From an uncultured Muribaculaceae bacterium (GTDB lineage Bacteria > Bacteroidota > Bacteroidia > Bacteroidales > Muribaculaceae): a stretch of 18,317 nucleotides of DNA. Where the stretch lies: positions 1 through 18,317 of the forward strand of contig CAJTKG010000045.1 in assembly GCA_910576935.1 (NCBI GenBank), written 5' to 3'. Positions 7,377-13,775 of the stretch are shown here, in pieces. Numbering within the stretch: position 1 is the stretch's first letter; each line of letters begins with the position of its first letter. Under the pieces are notes generated by a model that was not told the origin of the DNA, searched no databases, and worked only from the letters and a program-made list of their open reading frames with translations. The translations under genes and the position numbers were made by a program.

Positions 7377-7449
7377 GCGGCTGTAGCTCAGTTGGTAGAG
7401 CATTGGCTTCCCAAGCCGAGGGTCGCGGGTTCGAGTCCCGTCCGCCGCT
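7377..7449 (+). tRNA. tRNA-Gly(CCC)
   Basis: A full 73-nt cloverleaf can be drawn: acceptor GCGGCTG/CCGCCGC, D-arm GCTC/GAGC, anticodon stem TTGGC/GCCGA with loop TTCCCAA (anticodon CCC at 7410-7412), and T-arm GCGGG-TTCGAGT-CCCGT. The discriminator is T and the CCA end is not encoded. It reads GGG codons. The acceptor stem has one T-C mismatch at pair 6:67; the homologous tRNA as I recall it has CAG there rather than CCG. It is transcribed divergently from the PLD-like pair. Confidence 0.95.
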
Positions 7450-7467
7450 CAATTCCCATAAACAATT

Positions 7468-7509
7468 CGCAAATAAAGAGTTAACTCTTTATTTGCGTTT
7501 GCTTTATAA
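7468..7509 (+). terminator. Perfect 30-nt palindrome, tRNA-Gly terminator
   Basis: CGCAAATAAAGAGTT (7468-7482) is the exact reverse complement of AACTCTTTATTTGCG (7483-7497), followed by TTTGCTTTATAATT. It lies 18 nt past the tRNA and would terminate in both directions. Confidence 0.7.
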
Positions 7510-7615
7510 TTATAATAATTTCTCAATCGGGAACGATATATTCTGTCCGATTTCAAGGCTTTGGCTTTAGCCTCAATTTTTCAACTACAAAAGTTGAGTT
7601 CTTCAAACAAATCGC

Positions 7616-7623
7616 TATTTTTG
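7616..7623 (+). promoter_or_regulatory. -7 promoter element of the GHKL/STAS operon
   Basis: TATTTTTG fits TAnnTTTG and lies 29 nt before the ATG at 7653, predicting a leader of about 24 nt. A GTTG near 7593-7596 is the best -33 candidate. The operon therefore has its own promoter, behind the tRNA terminator. Confidence 0.5.
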
Positions 7624-7652
7624 CACTCGTCAGTTGAACCTGCAAATAACCG

Positions 7653-8615
7653 ATGCCAGTAATAAGTGGAATAGAAACAACTGGAGTAATACCGGCCGCG
7701 ATTGTAGTCGGGCTGATAGTAGTCGCTCTGATATGGTGGTATCGGCACAACAAAGGCTGCCGGATAGAGTTGCCGCGACGTTGCAATATCGAGTCGGCCG
7801 AGGCGTCGCAACTGATCAGAGCACTACGGTCGATGTTAAATAGACGCAATGAAAAGATATTGCTTGATGTAGGAGGAGTCGATTATTTCCCGTATGAAAC
7901 ATATATGACGATTTGTGCCCAGGCGCAGAAAGCGTCAGATAGAGGCAAGACAATAGCGCTATATTCGTCCGGTCCATTGTCACAGAGTGTCAGACATACA
8001 CTTCAAGTCTCGAACAATGCCGCCAAGACTTTGCATTTTCATCTGACGGGAGAAAGGACACGTTTCACCAAAGAGTCGACCATAACGCCTCATGTAATAC
8101 AGATGATAACACGGGAACTTGAGAAAATCGGTATCAGAAACTATTATGATCTGAATACATTGGTGACAGAGATTATCGGTAATGCGCTCGAGCATGGCAT
8201 AAAAGACCGTAATATCAATTGGTGGATGTACTATAAATTAGAAAATGAAATGTTAAAATTAGTCTTTGTCGATATGGGTATGGGTATTATATCGTCGTAC
8301 AGAAAAGCACTGATAGGGTTGTTTTATCCCGACCGACGTCTGATACGAAAAGCAATCGAGGGTAAAATCGGGTCATCGACAAAACAGCCCAACCGTGGCA
8401 ATGGCTTCCTCCAGATGAATCAGATGATAAAAAATAAATATATTTCTGATTTTACATTAATAACAAATTGCGTAACTTTGCGTTATAAAGATGAATATAC
8501 TGTAGAACGCCACACCAATTTCGTAGGAACATACTATTCAATGACCATTAATTTTGACAATTATACCAAATGGCAAACATCATTAACATCGCAAAAGACT
8601 ATGGTACAACCTTAG
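7653..8615 (+). CDS. Membrane-anchored GHKL/HATPase-domain protein
   Basis: A 320-aa protein with one N-terminal membrane segment (about residues 11-29), then a basic stretch, a domain of about 100 residues I cannot name (50-150), and a C-terminal GHKL ATP-binding domain. N-box: E173-IIGNALEH with Asn177 and His181. G1: DMGMG (207-211). G2: RGNG (248-251). No dimerisation/phospho-acceptor His domain or receiver precedes it, so it is not a standard sensor histidine kinase. It more closely resembles SpoIIAB/RsbW-type serine kinases or other stand-alone GHKL ATPases. Immediately downstream and overlapping by 46 nt is a STAS-like protein, the usual partner of such kinases. An in-frame TAA at 7647 fixes the start at or after 7653. 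Function in partner-switch signalling or stress/phage response is inferred. Confidence 0.85.
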   Translation: MPVISGIETTGVIPAAIVVGLIVVALIWWYRHNKGCRIELPRRCNIESAEASQLIRALRSMLNRRNEKILLDVGGVDYFPYETYMTICAQAQKASDRGKTIALYSSGPLSQSVRHTLQVSNNAAKTLHFHLTGERTRFTKESTITPHVIQMITRELEKIGIRNYYDLNTLVTEIIGNALEHGIKDRNINWWMYYKLENEMLKLVFVDMGMGIISSYRKALIGLFYPDRRLIRKAIEGKIGSSTKQPNRGNGFLQMNQMIKNKYISDFTLITNCVTLRYKDEYTVERHTNFVGTYYSMTINFDNYTKWQTSLTSQKTMVQP

Positions 8616-8896
8616 GCGGTCGTTGGATTCGCCTTGGCCAATATTCAGGAGAAGAATTTTACGACCGCATTTTAAAACCGAAATATCTTGAGGCGAAAGA
8701 CAACAGTGAAAAGCTTATAGTCGAACTTGACGGCACAAACGGATATCCGAGCTCTTTCCTTGATCAATCATTTGGAGAGCTCGCCCGTAAGTATGGCGTC
8801 AAGGATGTCAGAAACACTATAGAGTTCAAAACATCTATATTTTCATGGATTGTTGATTTTATCAATCGAGAAATATGGGACAAGGCAGAACGATAA
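8570..8896 (+). CDS. STAS-like domain protein (DUF4325)
   Basis: A 108-aa single-domain cytosolic protein. The GGRWIRLGQYSGEEF start, the LIVELDGTNGYPSSFLDQSF core (49-68) and the following LARKYG helix match the DUF4325 STAS-like family as I know it. Strand-Asp-Gly, then a Ser pair at the helix start (Ser61, Ser62), sits where SpoIIAA/RsbV carry the phosphorylated Ser. It starts 46 nt inside the GHKL gene, so production of the two is probably coupled. DUF4325 genes are repeatedly found directly after an ATP-binding GHKL gene. Kinase/antagonist pairing is inferred from this, not shown. Confidence 0.85.
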   Translation: MANIINIAKDYGTTLGGRWIRLGQYSGEEFYDRILKPKYLEAKDNSEKLIVELDGTNGYPSSFLDQSFGELARKYGVKDVRNTIEFKTSIFSWIVDFINREIWDKAER

Positions 8897-9432
8897 GACC
8901 TTTTTGGCTTGTTGTATCCATTGCGGTTTCATTTGCCTTGGGATTTGCACTCAGCCGGATGCTGACCGATGAATTCAGCTTTGACAACAGGATCTCTTTA
9001 GCAGACGTCACTACTATCATTGCAACAAGCCTTGTCACAGTGTTTGCAGCATGGTATCTATCAAAAAAACTGAACGAAGACCGATACGCTAAAGAAATGC
9101 ACATCGAAGACCTCAAGAAAATCGAAGAAAGCATATCATCGGTAATAGACAAAGCACAGCAAATCCAAGAAACCACCGGAACACAAGATGATATAACGGA
9201 CATTGTCACAAAAGTCAACCATCTGCACACTCTATTGCAACGACTCAAACGCACAAGCCGCATACACAACAAGGACATTGAAATGAATAGCGTGACCAAT
9301 TCTTTTCTGTGCTTTTATGGATGTGCGACGAATTTCAGTGACACATCTCCGAATCTCTCGTTAGTCATGTCATATGGTGACGATTTGATTGTTGAGATAA
9401 GGAAAACAATTTCTAACATAAACAAACTATAG
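8875..9432 (+). CDS. Two-TM coiled-coil membrane protein, third gene of the GHKL/STAS unit
   Basis: A 185-aa protein not assigned to a family. There are two membrane segments (about 9-29 and 42-63), then a charged helical region (66-130) with the heptad-like character of a coiled coil, and a short C-terminal region with Cys146 and Cys150. Its start overlaps the STAS-like gene by 22 nt, and the three genes appear to be one transcript. A membrane output or anchoring component controlled by the GHKL/STAS pair is a reasonable guess. Pore formation is possible, but nothing in the sequence proves it. Confidence 0.8.
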   Translation: MGQGRTIRPFWLVVSIAVSFALGFALSRMLTDEFSFDNRISLADVTTIIATSLVTVFAAWYLSKKLNEDRYAKEMHIEDLKKIEESISSVIDKAQQIQETTGTQDDITDIVTKVNHLHTLLQRLKRTSRIHNKDIEMNSVTNSFLCFYGCATNFSDTSPNLSLVMSYGDDLIVEIRKTISNINKL

Positions 9433-9548
9433 TTTTTCCATCCTGCTGTCCGGCAACCACCCATTATAAACCCTGACCACCATAAAGACCATATCAGATA
9501 CAGAAACAAATGACAGCAACATCGCACCCGCTCTGGCATGTTCCACCG

Positions 9549-9574
9549 GGTCAAAAATGCACAAATGTTTGACC
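9549..9574. repeat. Inverted repeat GGTCAAA-N12-TTTGACC
   Basis: GGTCAAA (9549-9555) and TTTGACC (9568-9574) are perfect complements around 12 bases, 33 nt upstream of the 64-aa gene. It could be the terminator of the preceding operon or an operator of the next gene. No T-run follows on the plus strand, which favours the operator reading slightly. Confidence 0.35.
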
Positions 9575-9607
9575 TAAAACAAACCAAGCCAATTAATTAT
9601 CAGCTAT

Positions 9608-9802
9608 ATGAAAACATTATTTAAGATCCTTGCGATAGTCATAACCTTTGCCGCTGTATACCTGCTTCCTCCGACCGTTTATATACTGACACACAGAGAT
9701 CAGCCCGACCCCGACGACATCTGGTTTATAGTTTCGTTTATCGCCGCTCTGGCGGTTGCAGCCTTTGTCGGCTATCGTCTGTTCAGGAAGCCGAATAAAT
9801 AA
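9608..9802 (+). CDS. Small two-TM membrane protein
   Basis: A 64-aa protein with hydrophobic segments at about 5-28 and 41-58, an acidic loop (DQPDPDDIW) between them and a basic tail (RLFRKPNK). No family is recognised. It lies 175 nt after the GHKL/STAS operon and ends 4 nt before the convergent SDR stop. The codon pattern and clean start after AT-rich leader support a real gene. Relation to the upstream operon is unclear. Confidence 0.65.
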   Translation: MKTLFKILAIVITFAAVYLLPPTVYILTHRDQPDPDDIWFIVSFIAALAVAAFVGYRLFRKPNK

Positions 9803-9806
9803 AGCG

Positions 9807-10544
9807 TCACAGATCCACGCCGAGATGCGGCCAAAGACAGTCGGGTATGACGCGCCAGAGACCGCTGACGACTCTCCATCGTGAATCGATTACAGCCACG
9901 CGGCGACGCTTCATGATAGCCCTCTCGATGCGTGGCGCCACATAGTCTATGCTCATCAGCATCGGATAGTTGCGTTTCTTGTCGAGAAGATCGGTGTCGA
10001 CAAAGCCCGGACGTATATCCGTGATTGAAACATTGACGTGCTGCATATGGGCGAGTTGGTCGAGTGCTTGCAGATAGGTCCATTGGTAACGTTTTGTCGC
10101 CGAATAGGCCGCCGAGATCCCGAGGCCTTTGACGCCGGCGACAGATGTTATGACAGCGATACGCCCCCGGCTGACATTTGCCGTCGCCTTAAAATAGCGA
10201 TAGGCGGCGTTGACGATGCGCGTGAATCCCTTGACATTGACATCAATCGTGGCCAAATCTTTTGACTCGTCAAGGTCGGGATTGCTCCAGCCGCATCCGG
10301 CGGCATATAGCAGTATGTCCATGCCGTCGATTGTTTCGATGAGGTCTTCAAATTTTTCTACCGCATCCTGAGCCGTGACGTCTATTGCCGAGCACGCCAC
10401 TCTGTTGGGATAAAGCTCTTTTATTTCCTCGAGACGGTCGAGGCGTCGGGCTGCGACGCCGACACGCCAGCCCGCGCGGGCAAAATCGGTGGCAATTCTC
10501 ATACCCATACCCGACGAGGCGCCGATGATGATTATCTTTTTCAT
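9807..10544 (-). CDS. SDR-family NAD(P)-dependent oxidoreductase
   Basis: A 245-aa classical short-chain dehydrogenase. Cofactor site GASSGMG (8-14), Ser134 in ITSVAG, catalytic YSATK (Tyr147, Lys151), Asn103 in DVNVKG, and PGFVDT after the active site are all present. The usual NNAG reads YAAG (80-83). The basic residues after beta-2 (AARRLDRL) favour NADP(H). Substrate cannot be told. It is the last gene of the minus-strand operon, 6 nt after the DUF6048 stop, so it may act on an envelope or lipid-related substrate; that is inferred from context only. Confidence 0.92.
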   Translation of the reverse strand: MKKIIIIGASSGMGMRIATDFARAGWRVGVAARRLDRLEEIKELYPNRVACSAIDVTAQDAVEKFEDLIETIDGMDILLYAAGCGWSNPDLDESKDLATIDVNVKGFTRIVNAAYRYFKATANVSRGRIAVITSVAGVKGLGISAAYSATKRYQWTYLQALDQLAHMQHVNVSITDIRPGFVDTDLLDKKRNYPMLMSIDYVAPRIERAIMKRRRVAVIDSRWRVVSGLWRVIPDCLWPHLGVDL

Positions 10545-10550
10545 GATTAC

Positions 10551-11492
10551 CTATTCTTCGCTGACAGGCGGAAGCATCTCTCCCGTTTCAGGCAGCTTTT
10601 CTTCTATAACCTCGGGAGTCTTGGCTTTGTTCAGAGACAGCGTATAGCTTATAGAGAAACTGCCGCCGAGCGCTGACCCGCGTGTGCCGAAGCCCGGGAT
10701 ATACCACGGCTTGCCGTTGGCGCTCGTGCTGCAATGCAGCAGGCTGCCGTACTTTATGGTCCAGCCGGCCGAAATCGGCCCCCACAACTTCACTTTGAGA
10801 CCAAAGACAACTTCGAGCCATCCGGCGGTAGCGTTGCGCGACGGTAAGTCGAAGCCGACGGTCTCATCCCAGTAGGGCGAGTCGACAGTGATGTTTGTAA
10901 CCGAGTATGAGAACGGAGAGAAACCATAGCGCAATCCTCCGAAAAACTGATAGTCGGGCGACGAGTTATACAGGAAGTTATAATTGGCGCCGAGTCTGAA
11001 ATAGACGCTTGTAGGTGTTTTGTAAGTATAATTGCCGTCTGACGGTGTATATTTCGCCTGACCGAGGCCAAACTCGAATATAGGTTTGTAGCGGTTGTGC
11101 AGACTCAACTCTACCCATGCGTCGGCAAGCCCGTAATGCTGCCCGAAAGCCCGCATAACCGGATCCCAGATGTTAACGCCGACAGCTCCTTCGAAAATCA
11201 GGGGATACTTCATCTTCGGCAGCGACATGACAATTGTCGAGTCGCGCCACTCCTCGCCTGTAACAGTGTCGAGATAGACTACATTGCCGGCGTCGTCGTG
11301 ATAGTGCACCGAGCGGGCGCGGCGCGCAGCGTTGATGCGGGCGGTGTCGTTTCTGGTCTCGTTGACAGCCTGCGTCATTGTCGACGGATTGTCGACCGGT
11401 GTCATGCGGCGACGCTGAGCCGTCACGGGCATCATGACAGACAAAGCGACAACGGCCAAAATAATCGATATACTCGTCAGGCGGCTATTCAT
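10551..11492 (-). CDS. DUF6048-like outer-membrane protein
   Basis: A 313-aa protein with a signal peptide (hydrophobic ~7-25, cleavage near VTA-QR). After an Arg/Asn-rich linker (26-100), the rest (about 100-290) alternates aromatic and polar residues in strand-like segments (FEFGLGQAKY, FFGGLRYGF, SISYTLSLN), typical of a small beta-barrel. The C-terminal ~25 residues are acidic and Pro-rich. It fits DUF6048, which I know as the neighbour of DUF6452 in Bacteroidales. Its ATG overlaps the stop of the lipoprotein gene by 8 nt. Function is unknown; an envelope role with the lipoprotein is likely. Confidence 0.85.
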   Translation of the reverse strand: MNSRLTSISIILAVVALSVMMPVTAQRRRMTPVDNPSTMTQAVNETRNDTARINAARRARSVHYHDDAGNVVYLDTVTGEEWRDSTIVMSLPKMKYPLIFEGAVGVNIWDPVMRAFGQHYGLADAWVELSLHNRYKPIFEFGLGQAKYTPSDGNYTYKTPTSVYFRLGANYNFLYNSSPDYQFFGGLRYGFSPFSYSVTNITVDSPYWDETVGFDLPSRNATAGWLEVVFGLKVKLWGPISAGWTIKYGSLLHCSTSANGKPWYIPGFGTRGSALGGSFSISYTLSLNKAKTPEVIEEKLPETGEMLPPVSEE

Positions 11493-12000
11493 CCGATTCT
11501 GAAACTTTAAAGAATATTCTTATATAAACCTTGTCGATGTTTGTTATCATCGAATCGACGACGGCGACAGAGTCGATAAGCCTACGGGTATAGTCCATGC
11601 GGTCTATCCGGTAGCGGTATGTCGCACCACACTCCTCAGACGTAAAATATGGTATTGACGTATAGGCGAATGTGATCGTATCATTAAGACGCGGATCGTC
11701 GAGTGCTTTCCATCGGTAGGCAAACGACCAGGCGGTCACGTCGGCGGTCGGCCGCATAGGCAGATAAATCTTCGACACCTCTGTGCCGGGGGCCGACAGC
11801 ACCGAGTCGCGCGGAGCGCTGACGCCGACAATCTCGAGCGAGTCAAGCGTTATGGTCTCCTCGCTGCCGGCGGCAAAAAACTCGGCCTGCGGTATGGCAT
11901 TGCGGTTTTCGGTACACCCTGTCGAGTTACACGACGGCAGGAGAGCCAGAGATACTCCGGCTGCAGCAATGGCCGATATGAGTGTGCCGCGCCCTATCAT
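11485..12000 (-). CDS. DUF6452-like lipoprotein
   Basis: A 171-aa protein with a lipoprotein signal (lipobox LLPSC, Cys24). The mature part (TITLDSLEIVGV, IYLPMRPTADVTAWSF, ECGATYRYRIDRM) fits the DUF6452 family, which pairs with DUF6048. Ser-Thr directly after the lipidated Cys lack an acidic export signal, so inner-leaflet periplasmic placement is possible. It overlaps the upstream glycosyltransferase gene by 4 nt and the downstream barrel gene by 8 nt. Confidence 0.85.
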   Translation of the reverse strand: MIGRGTLISAIAAAGVSLALLPSCNSTGCTENRNAIPQAEFFAAGSEETITLDSLEIVGVSAPRDSVLSAPGTEVSKIYLPMRPTADVTAWSFAYRWKALDDPRLNDTITFAYTSIPYFTSEECGATYRYRIDRMDYTRRLIDSVAVVDSMITNIDKVYIRIFFKVSESDE

Positions 12001-12974
12001 TTCACAGTGGCGTCGAATCCTACAGTGCCGTCTATCTCATAGTCGTTGCGCTTGGGCGAATTTCTAACGACAAGCTCCCCGACAAATCCCGCCAGAAAGA
12101 GTTGTGACCCTAGAAGCATCAGCACCAGCGACAGATAGAAATACGGCGAATCGGTCACAAGTATATAACTGTGGCCCGAATACATATGATATAGCTTCAT
12201 GCCCCCGACAAATGCCACGGCGATAAAGCCGAGTATAAACATCAGGCTACCGAGCAGACCGAAGAAATGCATCGGCTTACCGCCGAACTTACCTGTAAAC
12301 CAAAGTGTGGCCAAATCGAGATATCCGTTGACAAACCTGTCGAGGCCGAATTTTGTCTTGCCGTATTTGCGGGCCTGATGGTGAACTACTTTCTCCCCTA
12401 TGCGATTGAAGCCGGCGAGCTTGGCCAGATAAGGTATATAGCGGTGCATGTCGCCGTAGACCTCAATCCGCTCGACGACTTTGCGACGATAGGCTTTCAG
12501 CCCGCAGTTGAAATCGTGGAGGTTTTTGATGCCGCTGACCCGGCGCGCCGTAGCGTTGAAAAGCTTGGTCGGTATCGTCTTCGACAGAGGGTCATAGCGT
12601 TTCTGTTTGTAGCCCGAAACGAGATCGTAGCCGTCTTCGGTGATCATACGGTAGAGTTCGGGGATTTCATCGGGACTGTCCTGCAGGTCGGCGTCCATCG
12701 TGATGACGACGTCACCTTTGGCCGCACGGAAACCGGTGTTGAGCGCCGGCGACTTGCCGTAGTTACGGCGAAACGATATTCCCTTGACATTCGGATTACG
12801 CTTTCTGAGCTCCTCGATTACGCGCCGCGAACCGTCGGTCGAGCCGTCATTGACAAAAATTATCTCGTACGAGAATTTATGCTCGTCCATGACCCGGGCT
12901 ATCCACTCCTCGAGTTCGGGAAGCGACTCCTCTTCATTATATAGCGGTACTATTACTGAAATATCCATCTGCAA
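11997..12974 (-). CDS. Family 2 glycosyltransferase, DPM1/GtrB type
   Basis: A 325-aa membrane-associated transferase that likely moves a sugar from a nucleotide sugar to polyprenyl phosphate. GT-A fold signs: VIVPLYNEEESL (8-19), VNDGSTDGS (41-49), and the metal-binding DAD in MDADLQD (94-96). Two C-terminal membrane helices at about 237-259 and 277-300 match the GtrB/ArnC layout. Met3 is an alternative start. The gene lies 15 nt after DUF4199, an arrangement common in Bacteroidetes. Product sugar cannot be told. Confidence 0.95.
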   Translation of the reverse strand: MQMDISVIVPLYNEEESLPELEEWIARVMDEHKFSYEIIFVNDGSTDGSRRVIEELRKRNPNVKGISFRRNYGKSPALNTGFRAAKGDVVITMDADLQDSPDEIPELYRMITEDGYDLVSGYKQKRYDPLSKTIPTKLFNATARRVSGIKNLHDFNCGLKAYRRKVVERIEVYGDMHRYIPYLAKLAGFNRIGEKVVHHQARKYGKTKFGLDRFVNGYLDLATLWFTGKFGGKPMHFFGLLGSLMFILGFIAVAFVGGMKLYHMYSGHSYILVTDSPYFYLSLVLMLLGSQLFLAGFVGELVVRNSPKRNDYEIDGTVGFDATVK

Positions 12975-12989
12975 ACGGTTAAATATGTT

Positions 12990-13526
12990 TTAAGTCCTCT
13001 TTTTAAGAGGCACAGCCCTGACTATCAGCGAAAGCAGCAACGACAACACCGACCCTGTGAACGACACGGTCCATATCATGTCGACAGCCACCATTATCGG
13101 CGACGGCAACATCTTGCCGTCAACAAGCTTCTGAAGCATGTCGGCAAACTCGACAGCCTCGGGCGAGCCGACAGCGCGATATGTCTCAACCGCTTGTCCG
13201 ACCACAGCGTAGATATATCCCGGCTCTATGAATTCGAGGAAGATATATAGCGCCACAGCCATTATAAGACTGCCGAAGAAAAAGGTGCAGATGCCCTGCA
13301 TCCACAGCTCCGAGAAACGCGTCGTACCGTAATCGGTCCTGTAGGCGCGTCTAAGCAACATATACGTGGTGACGGGCACACAGACCGCCATCACCAGGCC
13401 AAGCATGCCTGCGAGCAACGACTTGATCGACAGCAACAAGGCAATTACGAGCACCGACAAATAGATACCCGCCCACAAACCGTCGTCGGCGCCGCGTTTA
13501 AACACTGACTTTCTTTCTGTTGTCAT
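12990..13526 (-). CDS. DUF4199 membrane protein
   Basis: A 178-aa protein with four membrane segments (about 17-36, 38-58, 76-100, 144-170) and a long extra-membrane stretch (101-143) between the last two. Pattern and position before a GT2 gene fit DUF4199. It heads the five-gene operon. The -7 element lies only 8 nt upstream of its ATG. Possible role in lipid-linked sugar handling with the glycosyltransferase; inferred from context. Confidence 0.9.
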   Translation of the reverse strand: MTTERKSVFKRGADDGLWAGIYLSVLVIALLLSIKSLLAGMLGLVMAVCVPVTTYMLLRRAYRTDYGTTRFSELWMQGICTFFFGSLIMAVALYIFLEFIEPGYIYAVVGQAVETYRAVGSPEAVEFADMLQKLVDGKMLPSPIMVAVDMIWTVSFTGSVLSLLLSLIVRAVPLKKRT

Positions 13527-13534
13527 ATATCATG

Positions 13535-13542
13535 CAAAATTA
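13535..13542 (-). promoter_or_regulatory. -7 promoter element of the DUF4199-GT2 operon
   Basis: TAATTTTG on the minus strand fits TAnnTTTG, with its final G 8 nt before the ATG at 13526. The mRNA would have a leader of only a few bases. Confidence 0.5.
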
Positions 13543-13555
13543 CATATATTATCTA

Positions 13556-13752
13556 AGAGTATGTTTGAATTTAACACAAATTTTTTGAATGGTATTGCTC
13601 AATGGTTTATTTCTATCCCCTCGAAGGTCTTTTTTGGCTGTATCCGCCAAGATTTCGTCGGTTGCGATGCCCGCATCGCGCCCTCCTCAACTTGCGGATA
13701 CATCTCAAAAAATCCTCTTCAAGTGAATAGAAGTTAAACCCAAACATACTCT
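13556..13752. repeat. MITE-like fold-back element, 197 bp
   Basis: The ends AGAGTATGTTTGAATTTA (13556-13573) and TAAACCCAAACATACTCT (13735-13752) are inverted repeats matching at 16 of 18 positions. Inside, further arms pair in the same nested order: TTCTAT/ATAGAA (13611-13616 with 13727-13732), GTATCCGCCAAG/CTTGCGGATAC (13640-13651 with 13691-13701) and GCGATGC/GCATCGC (13664-13670 with 13673-13679). The left arm carries about 36 extra bases. No ORF is present. No clear target-site duplication is visible. It lies between the uvrA stop and the promoter of the DUF4199 operon and could also end uvrA transcripts. Confidence 0.75.
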
Positions 13753-13775
13753 AAAAACCGACCGCCGCAATGATT

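Noticed and set aside
12267..12944. 225-aa plus-strand open frame opposite the GT2 gene
   Set aside because: Antisense to an intact glycosyltransferase with all motifs; no recognisable protein features.
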